Assembly: GCF_022581195.2 (NCBI RefSeq)
Contig: NC_061473.1
Span: forward strand, 2,790,001 to 2,854,000
DNA from: Helicoverpa zea
Taxonomy: Eukaryota > Arthropoda > Insecta > Lepidoptera > Noctuidae
Length of the DNA: 64,000 nt
Reading direction: 5' to 3'
Under the pieces are notes generated by a model. The model saw only the letters and a list, made by a program, of their open reading frames with translations, had not been told where the DNA came from and searched no databases. Position numbers and translations under genes: made by a program. Positions 43,001-58,000 of this stretch are shown one piece after another (position 1 is the first letter of the stretch; each line of letters starts with the position of its first letter).

Positions 43001-46000
43001 ACTTCTTCCTTTGCGCTGCAGGTTCTGATGATTGAGTAGTTTCCCGATTTGACCCCGCCACATTTTGCATGGCGCCCGACACCATAAGATTACATAAGTA
43101 AATGTAAATAAAAAAACAATCTACCTTCACACTCGAATCAAACAAAATGTTACTGTGTCTGTTGGACACTTATGGGTTAATGAAGTGCTATTTTCGTTTA
43201 TTAACCAAAAATAATAAACTATTCATATTACAAATATTTTCATTGCACATTTAGATTCGTAAAACATTGGTGATAAATTAGATAAAAGGCCGATTCATAA
43301 AAAGAAATATTTTCGTTTTTATGAAAACATAAACGCAAAAATGTGTCCGCAAGACACTTGTGGGTTGTTAAGGGTTAATAACCTTACAAAATACCACTAA
43401 ATCATTTTAAAGACAGGACACGAGAAAAATATGAAGAAACTGTTACACAAGAGGGCGCGAGGGCGTACTGTAGGCGTCAACATCTGGTGCTCAGCCTTCG
43501 AACCGACCTACATAGTCCCTACGGCCTATAGGTCACCCTGAACTGAGGTACTTGATACCGAACCGGAAGGCGGGACTGATAAGTATGCAAATTATCTGCC
43601 TACTGGTGGAGAAGGAATGTGAGGCATTGTCTTGAAGTTCACTTGGTATTTTTAGGATTTAGATGGTATCGCTGTTGTAAAAGAAATGGTGAATAGGGTA
43701 TGTTAAAGTACAGCTGAAAGGTGTTTAAATAAAAAATCCCTTCTGGTTACATAGGGAGGCCAGAAAAAGAAAGATGCATGAATATGTATAATTAAAATGA
43801 AACAAAGACGAAAATGGTACTGTTCTACTCATAAGGTGAATATGATAATGAAAGTAATGTTGTTGAAACTTCAAATAAAAAAAAAAAGACCGCACATTAA
43901 TCATAAAAATCGTTATTCTAACGACAACCGTAACAAAAAGTAATAACTTCTCGCTTTTTGTCAGAGATGGCGCTGTCGATCAAAAATAATTCAAAACACG
44001 AAAAGCATCAGTCAAGTTATTGTGCTCTCGTATCAAACTAAATAAGAATTTCACGACTTTGAACTTAAAGTAAACAAAAAAAAACATGACATATCATTGT
44101 GAGTAAAAGTGCAAGGTTAACATTTGAACTTTCAAAGAAATCAATTCACTTTATTATGACATCGCATTGTATTTATATTAATTTTCAAAATCTTTATTTT
44201 TACTATTAATTTTTCAATCATCTTTCTTATGAAAGTACACTCGCAAACAAAAAACTTAATACGTTTAGCGTTTACGCGTACAAAAACTAGATGGCGCTAG
44301 TAGCGGTGCGCGGCAAAGACCTTGAACAAACAAGGACAATGTCAAATCAATGTGACGTCATCACAATACAGCCGTGTTTATTTTTAAACCTGTGTATTGT
44401 TTTACCTGAAATATGATTTTACGAGCAGGATAATTTTATCAATTTGGCTTGTATGCAACTGAATATTTGAATTTTCCACTATGAGTATGAAGTTCACGTA
44501 AATCTCAATATCAATTCAGGTAATGAATGTCAGATGAATATAGATTTGGGGACATTGATTGCTAGAAAGATTTGACAAGCAATTTCATAAAACGAACATC
44601 AAACACGATTCTTTTTACACGCTTTTTATTAGCTTCACCTGTATGTTTGTAGGTTTGTAACCGACTTCTTTGGGCGCGATTTTGACCCACTTTAAACGGC
44701 CAGATTTCGTTCAAACTTTGTAGATTTATTGAGGACCGATGACAATACACTAATTTGATAAAATTATTCAATTTTTAACCGACTTCCCAAAAAGGAGGAG
44801 GTTACACATACACATCGATTACTCCGAGGTTTATAGACCGATCTACGTGATTCTTTTTTTGTTCGACTCGGAATAGCTGCCAGTTGGTCCCATAGTCATC
44901 AAGTCAGGATCTGATGATGGAAACCCTGAGAAATCGAGGGCAACCTTCGAAAGTTGTAGGCATACATAGGGTAAAAACTTGACACTCAGGTGTACGCCTA
45001 AAAGCACTATTCAACTGTGAAGATTTGGAGCTGACCTGATGATGGAGACCAGAGAGGGTCCAGGGAACTCGACAACTGAATATGTAAACTACCTCGTGTT
45101 TGGGCTTAAATTATTTGTATTGACAAGACCTTTGCAACAGTGAAGGTTTGGAGCTGACCTGATGATGGAGACCAGAGAAAGTCGAGGGAACTCGACAACT
45201 GAATATGTAAACCTCGTGTTTGGGCTTAAATTATTTGTATTGACAAAACCTATGCAACAGTGAAGGTTGGGAGCTGACCTGATGATGGAGACCAGAGAAA
45301 GTCGAGGGAACTCGACAACTGAGTAAATAAACAAATAAACTGAATATGTAAAATACCTCGTTTGGACTTATATTCTTTGTATTGATGAGAACTTCCCACT
45401 TGTATGGATAGTGACAACTATTCGTAATATCACCCGTGTCGTCACGTTACGCACCAAATCCTCAACCATCAAGAGACCAACATCCAAAATATGTATTTTA
45501 CCCGCAGTTGAATAAGCTTTATGTTTTACGCATGTTATTTTAGAAGAAATTTACACTTTACATATGTTTAAAATCAAGTAAGTATACAACAAATATTTAC
45601 TACTTTACTTTTAGATCAAATGTACAAAATCACAATATTGTTAAATTGTCTTTCCATATCTATGTTAATTATTTTAAGATAATATTGTTATTCATATTTA
45701 AACTTTGTTAGTATAAGGTTAAATTGTTATATTTATTATGTATATATTCATTGTATATGAGTCATAATGTGTAAATTTTGTTCGAATTTAATGTATACAG
45801 TACAAGTGCAAATTATGTAGTTCAAATGTTTTTAAGTATAGTTCATCCTTAGTTCATTTTCGCCCACCAAGGACGTTCCTTCAGTAACGTCCTTGGTGGG
45901 CGGTATGTTTGCGACTGACATTTGAATGCTTCCTACTCGCTCGATAGATGGCGTTGTCGCGTTTAAATGCGCGCTATGGTTTCGTTACAAGCGATACTCT

Positions 46001-49000
46001 AAGACAAAATGTTTTTTTTGTAAGACTTTAATATACCAGCTTAGAACAGTGCACAGAGGAGGTTTTATTTATCATCACCCCATCTTGTGTACTAGTAGGT
46101 CAGCAGATCTAGTAGCTTAGCTAGGAAACAACAGTCGATAAGGCAGGACTCGTTGTTAATTTTTATTTCCAATAATTATCTTTAGCCGTTTTCTCTAATA
46201 TTGTAAAATTTTTGTATACTAAAGAGAATTTTAATTCTACAAAACAAATAATAGTTTAAAAAAAAACTAAATCTACTTTAAAAAAACAAAACAAACTAAA
46301 AAACAGAAAATGCTAAATATCTTGATTCCTTTAACTAACAAGGCTATAATACTAAAAATAGTTGCCAAAATAAGGCGAAAAATTTTTTTCGATCGTAAAG
46401 CACTCTCTGATGCTTCGCATCACGAGCCGTGCAATAGTTTAAAATTAAAAAGCTATTATAAATAATCCAAACTAAAAAGTAGAAAATAAATAATAGTTTA
46501 AAAAAAACTAAAAAACACGCTTTTTATAGAAAACCGAACTAAAAAATAGCAAATAAATTTTAATGAATTTAAATTAAGAAAATAGTGTTCAAAATTTCAA
46601 TGAATATAAATTAATAATAGTGTGAATACAAAAAAAATATTTAAAAAAGCGTGGGGTGCATGGTGTCAATAGTTATAAATATTTTATTGACAGATATGAG
46701 TAGAGTGATTTTCATTTCGATATGACCTTAAAAAGCACCCCACGCTTTTTTAAATATTTTTTTTGTATTCACACTATTATTAATTTATATTCATTGAAAT
46801 TTTGAACACTATTTTCTTAATTTAAATTCATTAAAATTTATTTCAATCAGGAAATCGAATTTCTTCGAAATCGTTTTTATGGCTGCAAAATTTGAGTCAC
46901 CTACAGGCTAGGAGTAAAAAGGCGTACACGCGTGTCTACTAGCCGGTCAGTGACCCCCGACCCGCGTAACTGTTCGTGCTCTTGAGCACACAACGCGGCA
47001 ACTTGGGAATACTTCGGATTTAGCAGTTCCGGCTTTCTGCGTAGACCGCGAGTTATCGTGAAAAGCTTAAGGTGGACTTTATGACAACCGAAATAGCTTT
47101 AAACCTTATTGGAGACGCTGATGGGGATTTATTTTGAATTTAGAATTAGGAATGGTGAGTTTGAATTTGCATCTATGTGATTGGCTGATAAAATAAGGCC
47201 CGAATTTCGACTGAAAAAGTTAGAAATAGCACAACTTTCTTATTTCAGTTTACATAATAAAATCAAATATGGAAGAGCGAAAACGGTTCAAAACTGAGAT
47301 TACATTACATACAGCATGTTTGTATTTTAATCACCAAACCGTAACGGATTTTTTTAAATACCGAATCTTGTAATGACGTCAGTTTATGATACCGCGCAAG
47401 ATCATTTAACATTTTTTTTTATAAAACCTGAATTTATTATTAATAAAAAAAGTATTTTTAACATTTATAAATAAAACAGATGGTTAAGCCATTTGACCTC
47501 AACACGAGTACATACATTGATTATTGGAAATAAAACGAGGCTCTCGATGCAATAAAGAAAGATCTTTCAATAAAAAAGTTCAACAGAAATTGAGTCATCA
47601 ATTCGCCAATATGAGTATTAATATTTTGTCTTATTTGACTTCAACATGTCATTATATAATCGCATGCAATAAAGTGTGTACGAAGTATGAATGTAAATGG
47701 ATGGAGAGGGAAAGGAAGACCTAAGAAAAGATGGATGGATTGCCTGAAAGATGACATGAATAAGAAGGCAGTAAGTGTCAGTATGACGAGTGACAGGGAC
47801 CCTAAATAAAATTGGTAACAGGGCGGGAAGAAGAAAACATTATATTAGTCAGGAAATTCGATGCTTGCCTTGTAAAATAATTTGAAAATGCTGGTAATCA
47901 GCTGCATCTGGTTAGACGTTTAGGGTTGGTTAACAGTCTAACCATCATAGTTGGGAAAAGGAGAGGCAGATGATGATGATTTAAAACCGATATACCTAAA
48001 AAAACACCAATAGACCCGTTGAAGATAATAACCTTTAAAATAAACATAGACGCGCCTAGTAAACACGACTAATTGATTGGACAAGTAGACACACGTGTTA
48101 TTTCTAACGAACAATGTATCGGTTTTATATTTATAGCGTAGTGATGTCATATTGAAGAAATGTTAGAAAATTTGCATTAATCTCTTGTAAAATCTAAGGT
48201 ATTCTTATGTGAAACACATGTACTACTGGCAAAAATGGGGGAAAATGTCGTTCCAATTATTTGTAACCCATTGAAATAAGGGAAAACTCAGTATTTCTCT
48301 TTGCCCTTTCTATATATATCAATGAAAGTTCTTGACAAACAAGAATATTGATTTGAAGAATTCAGTGGTTTTCAAAATAATAATCTATGCCTGACCCTAA
48401 GGTTACAAATAATTGACCCTAAGGTCAGGCATAGATTATTATTTTGTGGTTAGCCACAAATCACACTAATAGTATTATAAAAGCGAAAGTTTGTGAGTGT
48501 GTATGTATAGCACTAACGGCCGAACCTATGTACATGAAACTTAGCAGTAACATGTATAAGCTCATGCAGCAGAATAACGTACAGGCTGCTTTTTATTCAG
48601 CTACTGGAAGTAGTTCCCTCAGGAGACGGTTTAAACTACTGGCACAGGCTAGTTTTACTATTAGCAAACAAACAAGGCATATCTGCCAGTCTGCTGCTGC
48701 ATAACCCTCATTTCCCATTTATCGCAATTTGTATGGTAATATCACTAATACATTAAATATACAACACACTATGTAATGCAAACGACTTGTATGAACAAAC
48801 AGATCTGTTATTATTTTATATTTAAAATGACATCACCTTATAAGGAGCGAGAGGCTGCGGATACAGGGTGATTCATTTCGGATTTTGGGAAAATAATAAA
48901 TTTTATTGAATTAAGATGATGCAAATGCGTGGGTGTTATAATATGGATTTGTAATGTGTGATTCATAATAAATAATATAGGTACAAATTATTTCTTGCAG

Positions 49001-52000
49001 TAACTGTATGATTGAGGTAAATAATAATATAATCCATGAAATAAAGTAACAACATAAAGGATCGACAAAAAAACAAACACAAACCATAGAATTATTACCA
49101 TAGCATTATCTATCTAAACGTATTTGTTTTTAAATCCTTTAAGTTACAATAAAATCGAAAAAACTTCACAAAAATTGTACCTACTGCAATATAATTAAGC
49201 CAATTAAATCGCGCAATCCAACCTCAACCAATCATTAATCACGCCACATTCAAAAAAGGAACGTTGAAAAAAAAGAAAAAAAAACATTCAAAGTTGGAAC
49301 AGCCGCTATAGAAGCGCCGCACCATATAAGGGTAGGCCAGTAAGTGTGTCAGCTACTTCCCACTCGACTGTACATAAGATGATCCTCATTACGATATTTT
49401 TTATTAATATTGAGCCTACATACATGTACAGCGAAACACTTTCGCTTCTGACTGTACTGAAAATGAGGTCGAGTTTTTTTGCGTTTTTTTTTTTATTTAT
49501 GGCCAGAATATTTGTTAAATCTAAGTTTTGGTAGTAAGTTTATTTCAATGCTTGACGTGAGATTTTTCTCTGTATTTCAAGCATCGGATCCTGAAAAAAG
49601 GCATTCTAGCATCGTATTGCGAAGTTCCCCAATTCAGGATAATTTGTCTTTTGATTTATTCTGATTAATAAACTATTGCTAAAACATATCTTAATCCAAC
49701 AAAAAAATACATTGTTTGACTTTACATCAAAACAAACATCAATAACACGAAAAAACAAACAACATATAGAAATAATTGAAGATCATCATTGAACTGACTC
49801 GACATTCATACTTTTTACCATATAAGGCAAAAACTACGAAGGTTAGGAGCGTGATCTCATAACTTATAAAATTACTACAAATACATACAACTTATATCTA
49901 TGTATATATTGACAACTAGCTGTTTTCCCGTGGTTTCACCCGCTTCCCGTGGCAACTACTGCCCTTACCGGGATAAAATATAGCCCATGTTACTTAAGAA
50001 GAGTGTAGCTTTCGAACAGCGAAAGAGTTTTCCAAATTGGTTCAGTAGTTTCGGAGCTTTTAGGGTACAAACAAACACAAAGATATATTTTCTTAATTAT
50101 ATTAGTTTAGACAAGTATTTTATGGTGCAAAAAAAAATCGAGATGAGATCAAAAGGCTTCATATAAATATTAATTTGAAGGCAATCTACTAATTACAGGC
50201 TGTCATTTTGTATGCAAAATGAGTGATTATCCAAGCTAATGTTTATGACTATAATTTGAAGTGATAACTTCATTTGACTCTTTGCTTATTTTAATCGCAT
50301 GACGTGATCATAACATAATATGATTAGTAGCGTCATACTTAGCACAATTTAATAGAATTATTGACTTGACAAAGAACTGAACCTAGTTACGTCTAGACGA
50401 GTAACTCAACTACAGTTACATGCGATGGTTCGTCGTTTCAGCCATATGTAATGACATGCCATGGCCAACTGAACGTAGGCCTCCTCGCGCATTGCTTTTC
50501 AAAAGGACCCGTTGGATGCGGCCAGCATCCAGCGCTTTCCCACTACCTTTGCGAGATCCTTAGTTAGGCACTTTATAAGAATTTAACATATGTATCTGTA
50601 AATAACTGTAACCGATTTGGCTGAAAATTGGTAGCTTAGACCCCGAAAAAGGACAGGATTTTTTTTAATCCGCCATCAGGGAATGCGAAGTAGTTCTCTC
50701 AGTACGCTGGTAAAACCGTAGACGGAAGCTAGTAAACAATATATTCCGTCATGCAATCTTTACAAAGTCGACCTCGCGAATCGTATAGCACAACAATATA
50801 CCTCTATATAATATGCAGCGAAAGTGAAACGATTATTCGGGCGCTCTCAAACAATGCAGTTGCATCACCGTTGACTCAGATATAGTAGTGATCGGTACCG
50901 GGTTTGCTTGTCAACTTTATAACAATTGAATAGAGAAATTGTTGGGATTGCTGTGACAGATAAGTTTTAATGTCATATTTGTGAAACGGTTTGAAGGTAT
51001 TTGCTGTTCTCGTGGGTTTACTTACGTCCCCAGGGCACTACCTTTCCATTCTGAAGAAAAGCCTGTGTGTTATTCTATAGTTTTAGTTAATATTACTAAA
51101 CTAGTTCCAAAAAAATCCGTTTGGTAGTTTTTGCGTGCAAAATTAACAAAAGTTATAATCTAACCTACGCTGTTATGTACTTGGAAATACCGATTCCCGA
51201 TATGCTAATATGGAAATACCCTATACCAATTTGGCTGACCCAGGAGTCAATCAAATCGGGACATATTGCTCAATAGTCGCTACTTATTGCGATCATAAGC
51301 CAAGAAGGAGAAACAATTTCACACTTTAACTTAAACCTACAAACCGAACCTCAGTGTGTGGTCAAAACTCATATTTATAACGCATCTAATAAAAACAATA
51401 GCTGCATCAATGCATTTCCGATTTCCATCACAAATTCGTGACATCCTGATTGCATGAGAAAGACAGCGATACAGGATGTGTCTTATGCAATAAGAGTGAA
51501 AGAGAAAGCTATCAATCAGCTTTGAAGACTGACATGTAAGGCTGCGGGCAATCTACAGACTAAACAATCGGCCGACTGTCGGTCCCGTTGGTAGGTAAAA
51601 AATACTTTTCTTAGAAAATCGTGAATTCGATCAAAATTTTTTGTCAATCTGATACCGGAAAAATACCCGATCGTTGTTACATGTGGACTTCCATTCATCT
51701 TCATACTGATATATGAGCCCAAATAACTATCGGACGACTAAAAGTTTGTAATGTGAGCGCACTCTAAAGGTTTTATATAACTTAACATTTCAGAAGTTCA
51801 AAGCTTTCTGATGGGGAAGTGATTGGAGCTTAAAGTCTAGTGTTTATTGTTATTACATGACAAATTGATGTTTTATTTGACATAAAATGCATTAAGATGC
51901 TTCCTGTCTCTATTGAATAGATAGCATGTAATTACGAGTACTTTAATTTTGCTAAGTACGTTATGTAATTTTAAGTAGGTAGCTTCTTTATTCCTCGTAA

Positions 52001-55000
52001 CTGACATAACTATGTGCTAAGTGAATTAGCCTTCGTTCCATATCTGTGTGTTAACTTTCCGAAGAATTCTGGCTAATCTAAGCTTCATGCACACTTTTGC
52101 ATATCGCATCACCATTTCTTAGAGGCGTGACTTTAACATATACAAAATATTACATATCTATGTATGTATGAATATTCTATAGCTATACATAATATAAAAA
52201 ATAAAGATTGTGACTTTGCAGGATGAAATCCGAATTACTGGACCGACCATGACCATTCTTGTACAATTTGCCAGTAAGTTACTGATACTGATACTACTAT
52301 TACCAAGGGGTGTTAGGTTGCCCCCGTAACTGAGTTGAGGAGGTCAGATAAGCAGTCAGTCGCTCCATGTAAAAAACTGGTACTCAGCTGCATCCGGTCA
52401 GACTGGAAGCCTACCCCAACATAGTTGGGAGATGGCTTGGTAGATGTTGATGATGAAAATTATTGTGACCAATATAAAGCAATATCAAATTGACTATTAT
52501 GTATTTTACCCGATTGACAGCGGTAGTTCCTTCGGAATGTGGAAGAAACAGCAAAAGTATTAATACATGGATGTCCCCAAAGGTAGGTGAACAAAGTTCA
52601 TTGATATCGAAGGCCTAATGAGCTAAGGATTAATCCGTAAGTAGGAAGCCTTGTGGCGGCATGCCAGGGCTCTTGGCACATCGCCTGAAACCTTTCTATC
52701 GCCTACTTCTATTTCAATTTCCACTTTATTCTCAAGGACATTGGGTATATATTCCATTGTTATTTGTTTGTACTTCTAATTGTTTACTTCGTTAATATTA
52801 CCTAATCGTTTATTATCTAAACCTCACACCACAAACACCAGGTTTTCAGGATTTTTCCTACACCGCAAATTGTTGGTGCGTATGTTTTCAATGTGTCATA
52901 AACATAATATTCAATAAATGTACGAGGTAAGGTAAAGCCCACTGTAGTAAAAAGGTCGTGGTTTATGTATGTTTTGTAAGAATTATCACAATGTTAAGCT
53001 AGTTGAGGTAGCTTCTTACTATTACATTTAATGAGGTCATGACGATCATGATTATCACCCCAACTACCACGCCAGAAGCTGCTATGCAGATTTGAGGAAA
53101 CTTTGACGCTAGGGCTTGTTAGGTGTTAAACTTGTAGCTTACTCGATAAGAAGAAGAACTCCTAACTAATTCAAATACAATATTTAGCTCTATCTGAAGA
53201 CCCTATAATTATCGTTAATTGTCCCAAATATCTCCACAATGAAGTCACAAGCAAGTATTTGAACATTAGTCCAACCAACGTGCTAAAACCAATAGCCATA
53301 CATTTGAATTTGAAAGACGCTAATGCAAATATTTATGGATGTGACATCATTGGATCTGGTTTGTGCGACAGATAAGCGGGACGTCCTCTTTAATCTTTCG
53401 TACGAAGTGCAAAACGATGCAGTGTAAGGAGTACGTTATAATGAAGATAATATGCAAGTATGAAAATATATGAGAATCTTTGAGGACCCTATAATCCATG
53501 TATTCATTAAGATATCACGGAATACAGTTTCCCACATTTCTTTGACAAACTATGGCTTCTCAATGATCACTTATACAGCTTAATACAGTCTCAGGCGATC
53601 CTCCATATCATTTTCATATCTGTCAATTAAATAATCTGTCTGTGTTACATCTTTAAAAACTTTACAAATCTTTTCGAAAATATTTATCTCATCTCTTTCT
53701 TTTGTTTTAAAATGAGTGTGATCTATATCACCCACTTCATGATGAACTAATAGCATTAACGACCAATTATCAAACTTCTTCCATAGTTTAAATACCACAA
53801 TGATAAAGAATCCATCTGATAACTATTTAGTTGTTGGTGATTTCAACCTGAGTGGAATTCTGTGGCAGTTACATAATGACGTATTTTTACCCACGAATAT
53901 TTGTAGTGGCGATGAGTATTCGCTCACAGATGAGTTACGTGTTTTAGGGTTAAATCAATATAATGGGATTTTAAATGGGTATGGAAAGATTCTGGATTTA
54001 GTCTTATGCAATGAACCTGTATCGGTGCGTGAGTGTTCGATGCCTTTAACACCCGTTGACAAATATCATCCGGCCCTCTGTATAGATGTTAACTTCTTTA
54101 AGTACACCTATTTAACCGCCGCTCCATTTACTAGTTACATCTACGGTAAAGCTGACTTCGCGGCCATTAACAGAGAAATAGCAGCCATAGACTGGATAAA
54201 TATATTTTTGGGCATGTCGCTTGATGAAGCTGTAAATTATTTTTATGCCACCGTAAAGGATATTCAAGATAGGTTTGTTCCTTCTAAGACGGTTCTTCCC
54301 AGTTCATACCCTGTTTGGTACTCTCCAGCACTCAAACGCTTGATTAAAGAGAAGTTTAAATATTTCCGTAAATTTAAGGTATATGGTAGACTTTCAGACG
54401 AGGCGACCTTCAAACATCTGCGTGAACGGGTTAATAAGCTTGAGGCGGATTGCTACACCATCTACCTAGCTGAAACAGAGGCCTCTATTGAAACTAATCC
54501 TAAGCGTTTTTGGAGCTTTGTGAAGCAGCGATATAGGTCCAATACAATGCCCAGCTTCCTTAAATATGGGGAAGAAATGATTTCATCTCCTGAGTCTATC
54601 TGTAACGCATTTTCCTCCCACTTCTATTCTACTTTTCTTGATCCCACTAACGATATACCTTCTAGTCATTGTTCTCCACAAACTGCTACGAATCCCAATA
54701 TAATATCAGATATTTACTCAATTGAAATTGACATTAATGTTCTAGGTAAGCTAATTAGTGAACTTGATCCTTCGAAATCTGCTGGTCCAGACCACTTATC
54801 ACCCAAATTTCTGATTGGTTGTGCTAAAACCATTTCCCTACCAGTATCACTACTATTTAAAAAATCACTCGCTTCATGTTCAGTTCCCCAAATCTGGAAG
54901 TCTGCCTTTATCACTCCTGTTCATAAAAAAGGGCCCAAAAACGAAATAGTTAACTATAGACCAATTTCAAAATTATGCGTATTAGCAAAAGTCTTTGAGA

Positions 55001-58000
55001 GAATTGTATACAACCAAGTTTACGCAGCGCTGAACCAGTCATTTAGCCCTTCCCAACACGGATTTCTCAAGGGTCGATCTACAGTATCTAATCTGGCTTT
55101 GCTCAATGATTTCCTTACGGACAAAATGGACAGTGGGGCACAGGTAGATGTAGTCTACACAGACTACAGTAAAGCTTTTGACAGAATTGATCATAATATT
55201 CTGAAAACAAAGCTTTTTAACATCGGTATTAGAGGAGATCTTCTTCGTTGGTTCACTTCTTACCTTGAGAATAGGACTCAAGCTGTCGTTGTCAGTAATT
55301 ACATTTCCAGCTGGGTTTCTATCCCTAGTGGTGTTCCCCAAGGTTCCTTAATGGGTCCCTTACTTTTTATAATTTACGTCAGCGACATCGACTCGTGTTT
55401 CCACCATTCTAATCTACTTTGTTTTGCTGATGATATGAAGATATTCTCTGCAATTTCATCAGAGGATGATATGGTGGCTCTCCAAAGTGACCTGGCACGA
55501 TTAGATGATTATTGTCTGACTAATAAATTAGACTTGAACCCTGTCAAATGCTCAGTAGTTTCTTTTAGCAGAAAACGTGTCCCTCGCCCTACAACTTATA
55601 AACTTAAAGGTCAGCAACTGCAGAGATCGCATGGTGTGCGTGACCTAGGCGTGTTTCATGATTCAAAACTTCTGTTTAATACCCACATTGAACAAATAGT
55701 GGCAAAAGCCTCGAGGTCGCTTGGTTTTATAATGCGAGTCGCAGGGTGTTTTAAAAATGCCAAAACTCTCAAGATCCTCTATTGTTCTTTTGTAAGAAGT
55801 CACCTAGAATATGCGTCACAAATTTGGAACCCTCGTTATGGCAAATACATTGATTGTATTGAGAATGTTCAGAAGAGATTTACTCGTTTTCTTTGTTTTC
55901 GGCTGCGTATACCGTACCATTCTGATAATTACATAAATATTTGCAAGAAGTTTCACTTACAACCACTTATAAATCGTCGTCGATTAGCAGATTGCACTTT
56001 CCTACTAAAAATTATTTCTAATGAGATTGACTGTCCTGATCTCCTGCATAAACTATGCTTTAATGTTCCCCAGAGATCGGTTAGATTTAATCCGCCTATC
56101 TCCATTCCTTATTCCTCTTCTAACTATAGGCAAAACTCATACATGGTGCGAGCGAGTAAAGACTTTAATGTTCTTTGTAAGGACTTCTCATTTGACCCAT
56201 TTACCACTAAAACTTATACTGCGCGCACTCAGCTGAATGCGGACTTTTTCAAGAGTGAAGCCAAGTGATATTTTGTTATAATCTTATTATTTTTTTTTTT
56301 TTTTTTTACCGTGCTTGTTAGTGATCCTAAGTTGTCTGTTACTTTTTCAGTTTCTACCCGTGAGAATCTATAATTGGCTTACTATATCATATAGAATTGT
56401 TATCCCTTTGTTACAGCTGTTGATTCTCCTTCTAGTAAATAAATAAATAAATAAATAAATTAAATAAGTATTCAGATCAGTTGGTTCATAAATGTTTGGT
56501 AACACGTTACTGTGATATCATCAGCTTCGAGGATTTTATCTAGTTTATCCTTATTTGTTGTCACAGTAGGTACTGCTGGGTCTTTTGGTGATGTGAAATC
56601 TGTGTGTAGCATTCGTCATTGAGTCTTTATTATTTAGGTTATACGATCCAATAGTTTTAGTTATATGTGTCAATATCACTGTCATTGGAATTTGTATCCT
56701 CTTTTTCATCATCTCTATGTACATACAATTTCTACGTGTTTCAGATGAAAATGTTGATCCACAAATTGATGATGTAACTTATTTTGTAAATCATTATAAC
56801 GTTTATAAGAATTACAACTTATTTCATTACGTATTCTCTTTAAAAGTTAAGATAATTACAACGTACATAAAAATAAGAGGAAGACTTTAATTGCCTGAAA
56901 TGTGAGACTTCCGTATCCGACGTCTTTATAGCGAAACATTATGAAATTACTAAATTAGAATGTCATTTACGAGTTTCTTGGTCTAGATTCACATAATAAT
57001 TTGATAATGCCACTAATAAGCAAACTAAATTAAAGCATTATGTAATAAATACTGTTAAAAATTGCGCTGAGATGTTTGCTTTTGCGCGTTTAAAACCAAA
57101 ATGTTGATGAAATAAAGAGGATAACTAAAGAAGAAGAGATAGAAATATGTATGTTTACATACAACTAAAAGCTCCCAGTGTTACTCACAATGATGTACCT
57201 AAAACAAAAAATCAGCCTAAGAGAGTAAAGAGATTGATAAACATATTACGCCATACAACGTCATAGAACCTTATGACAATGATATCTAATTTTATTCGTA
57301 CTATAATCCGATTTAGATTCAAATGCTAAGCTATGTTGTACAGCTATTTGCGTAATGTCATTGTTATTAAATATTATCAGTTCTAGATTGTAGTCACGAG
57401 TTTATTTGCAAAGGGATAGTTATTGACCTTCTGATTTAGGATTGTAGAACTAAACTTGCTTACTGCACAAATGATCACTACTATCATTACGGTAGTAAGT
57501 CAATCATAAGCAATCTTTAAGTCCAACATGATAATCAGTCAATACCAGATATACATTTGGTTGGTATGTTGTTACTACTGCAGCTGTTAATACTACAACA
57601 TGAAAAAGCAGCTTATACTAATCACACAAACACGAGAATTCACAAGATAAAATTGCAAATCCCTTTCAATAGAAAACCAATAAATCCAATAGGACACCAG
57701 TCTTGCTAATTATCGATACTGCTTATTTAATCACTCGATAGAAATGTCGATCAATTAATACTCGATTAGCAGTCGTTCGATCTATTTGTAAAGATACGAG
57801 TATACGTTACGATGTTGTGGCAATCCTTGGCAAGTAAACCTGCCAAGTCCGGCTGAACTGTGTCAGAAATGCTGACTTCTGGTCGGAAGCCAGTTTTCAA
57901 GTGCGAGATTCGATCGGAAGTGCACGAAATGGGTTTCGACGTGAAATATTTGAGGGATCGAGTTTGTCGACAATTTTATTTGAAAGGTTTTAGGACTTTT

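Noticed and set aside
45089..45334. 81-residue minus-strand frame with an internal 40-residue repeat
   Set aside because: The repeat is simply the translation of the 120-bp tandem unit; no domain, no splice context.
53580..53798. 72-residue charged minus-strand frame upstream of the LINE
   Set aside because: No recognised motif and no splice sites; kept only as a note in the feature list.
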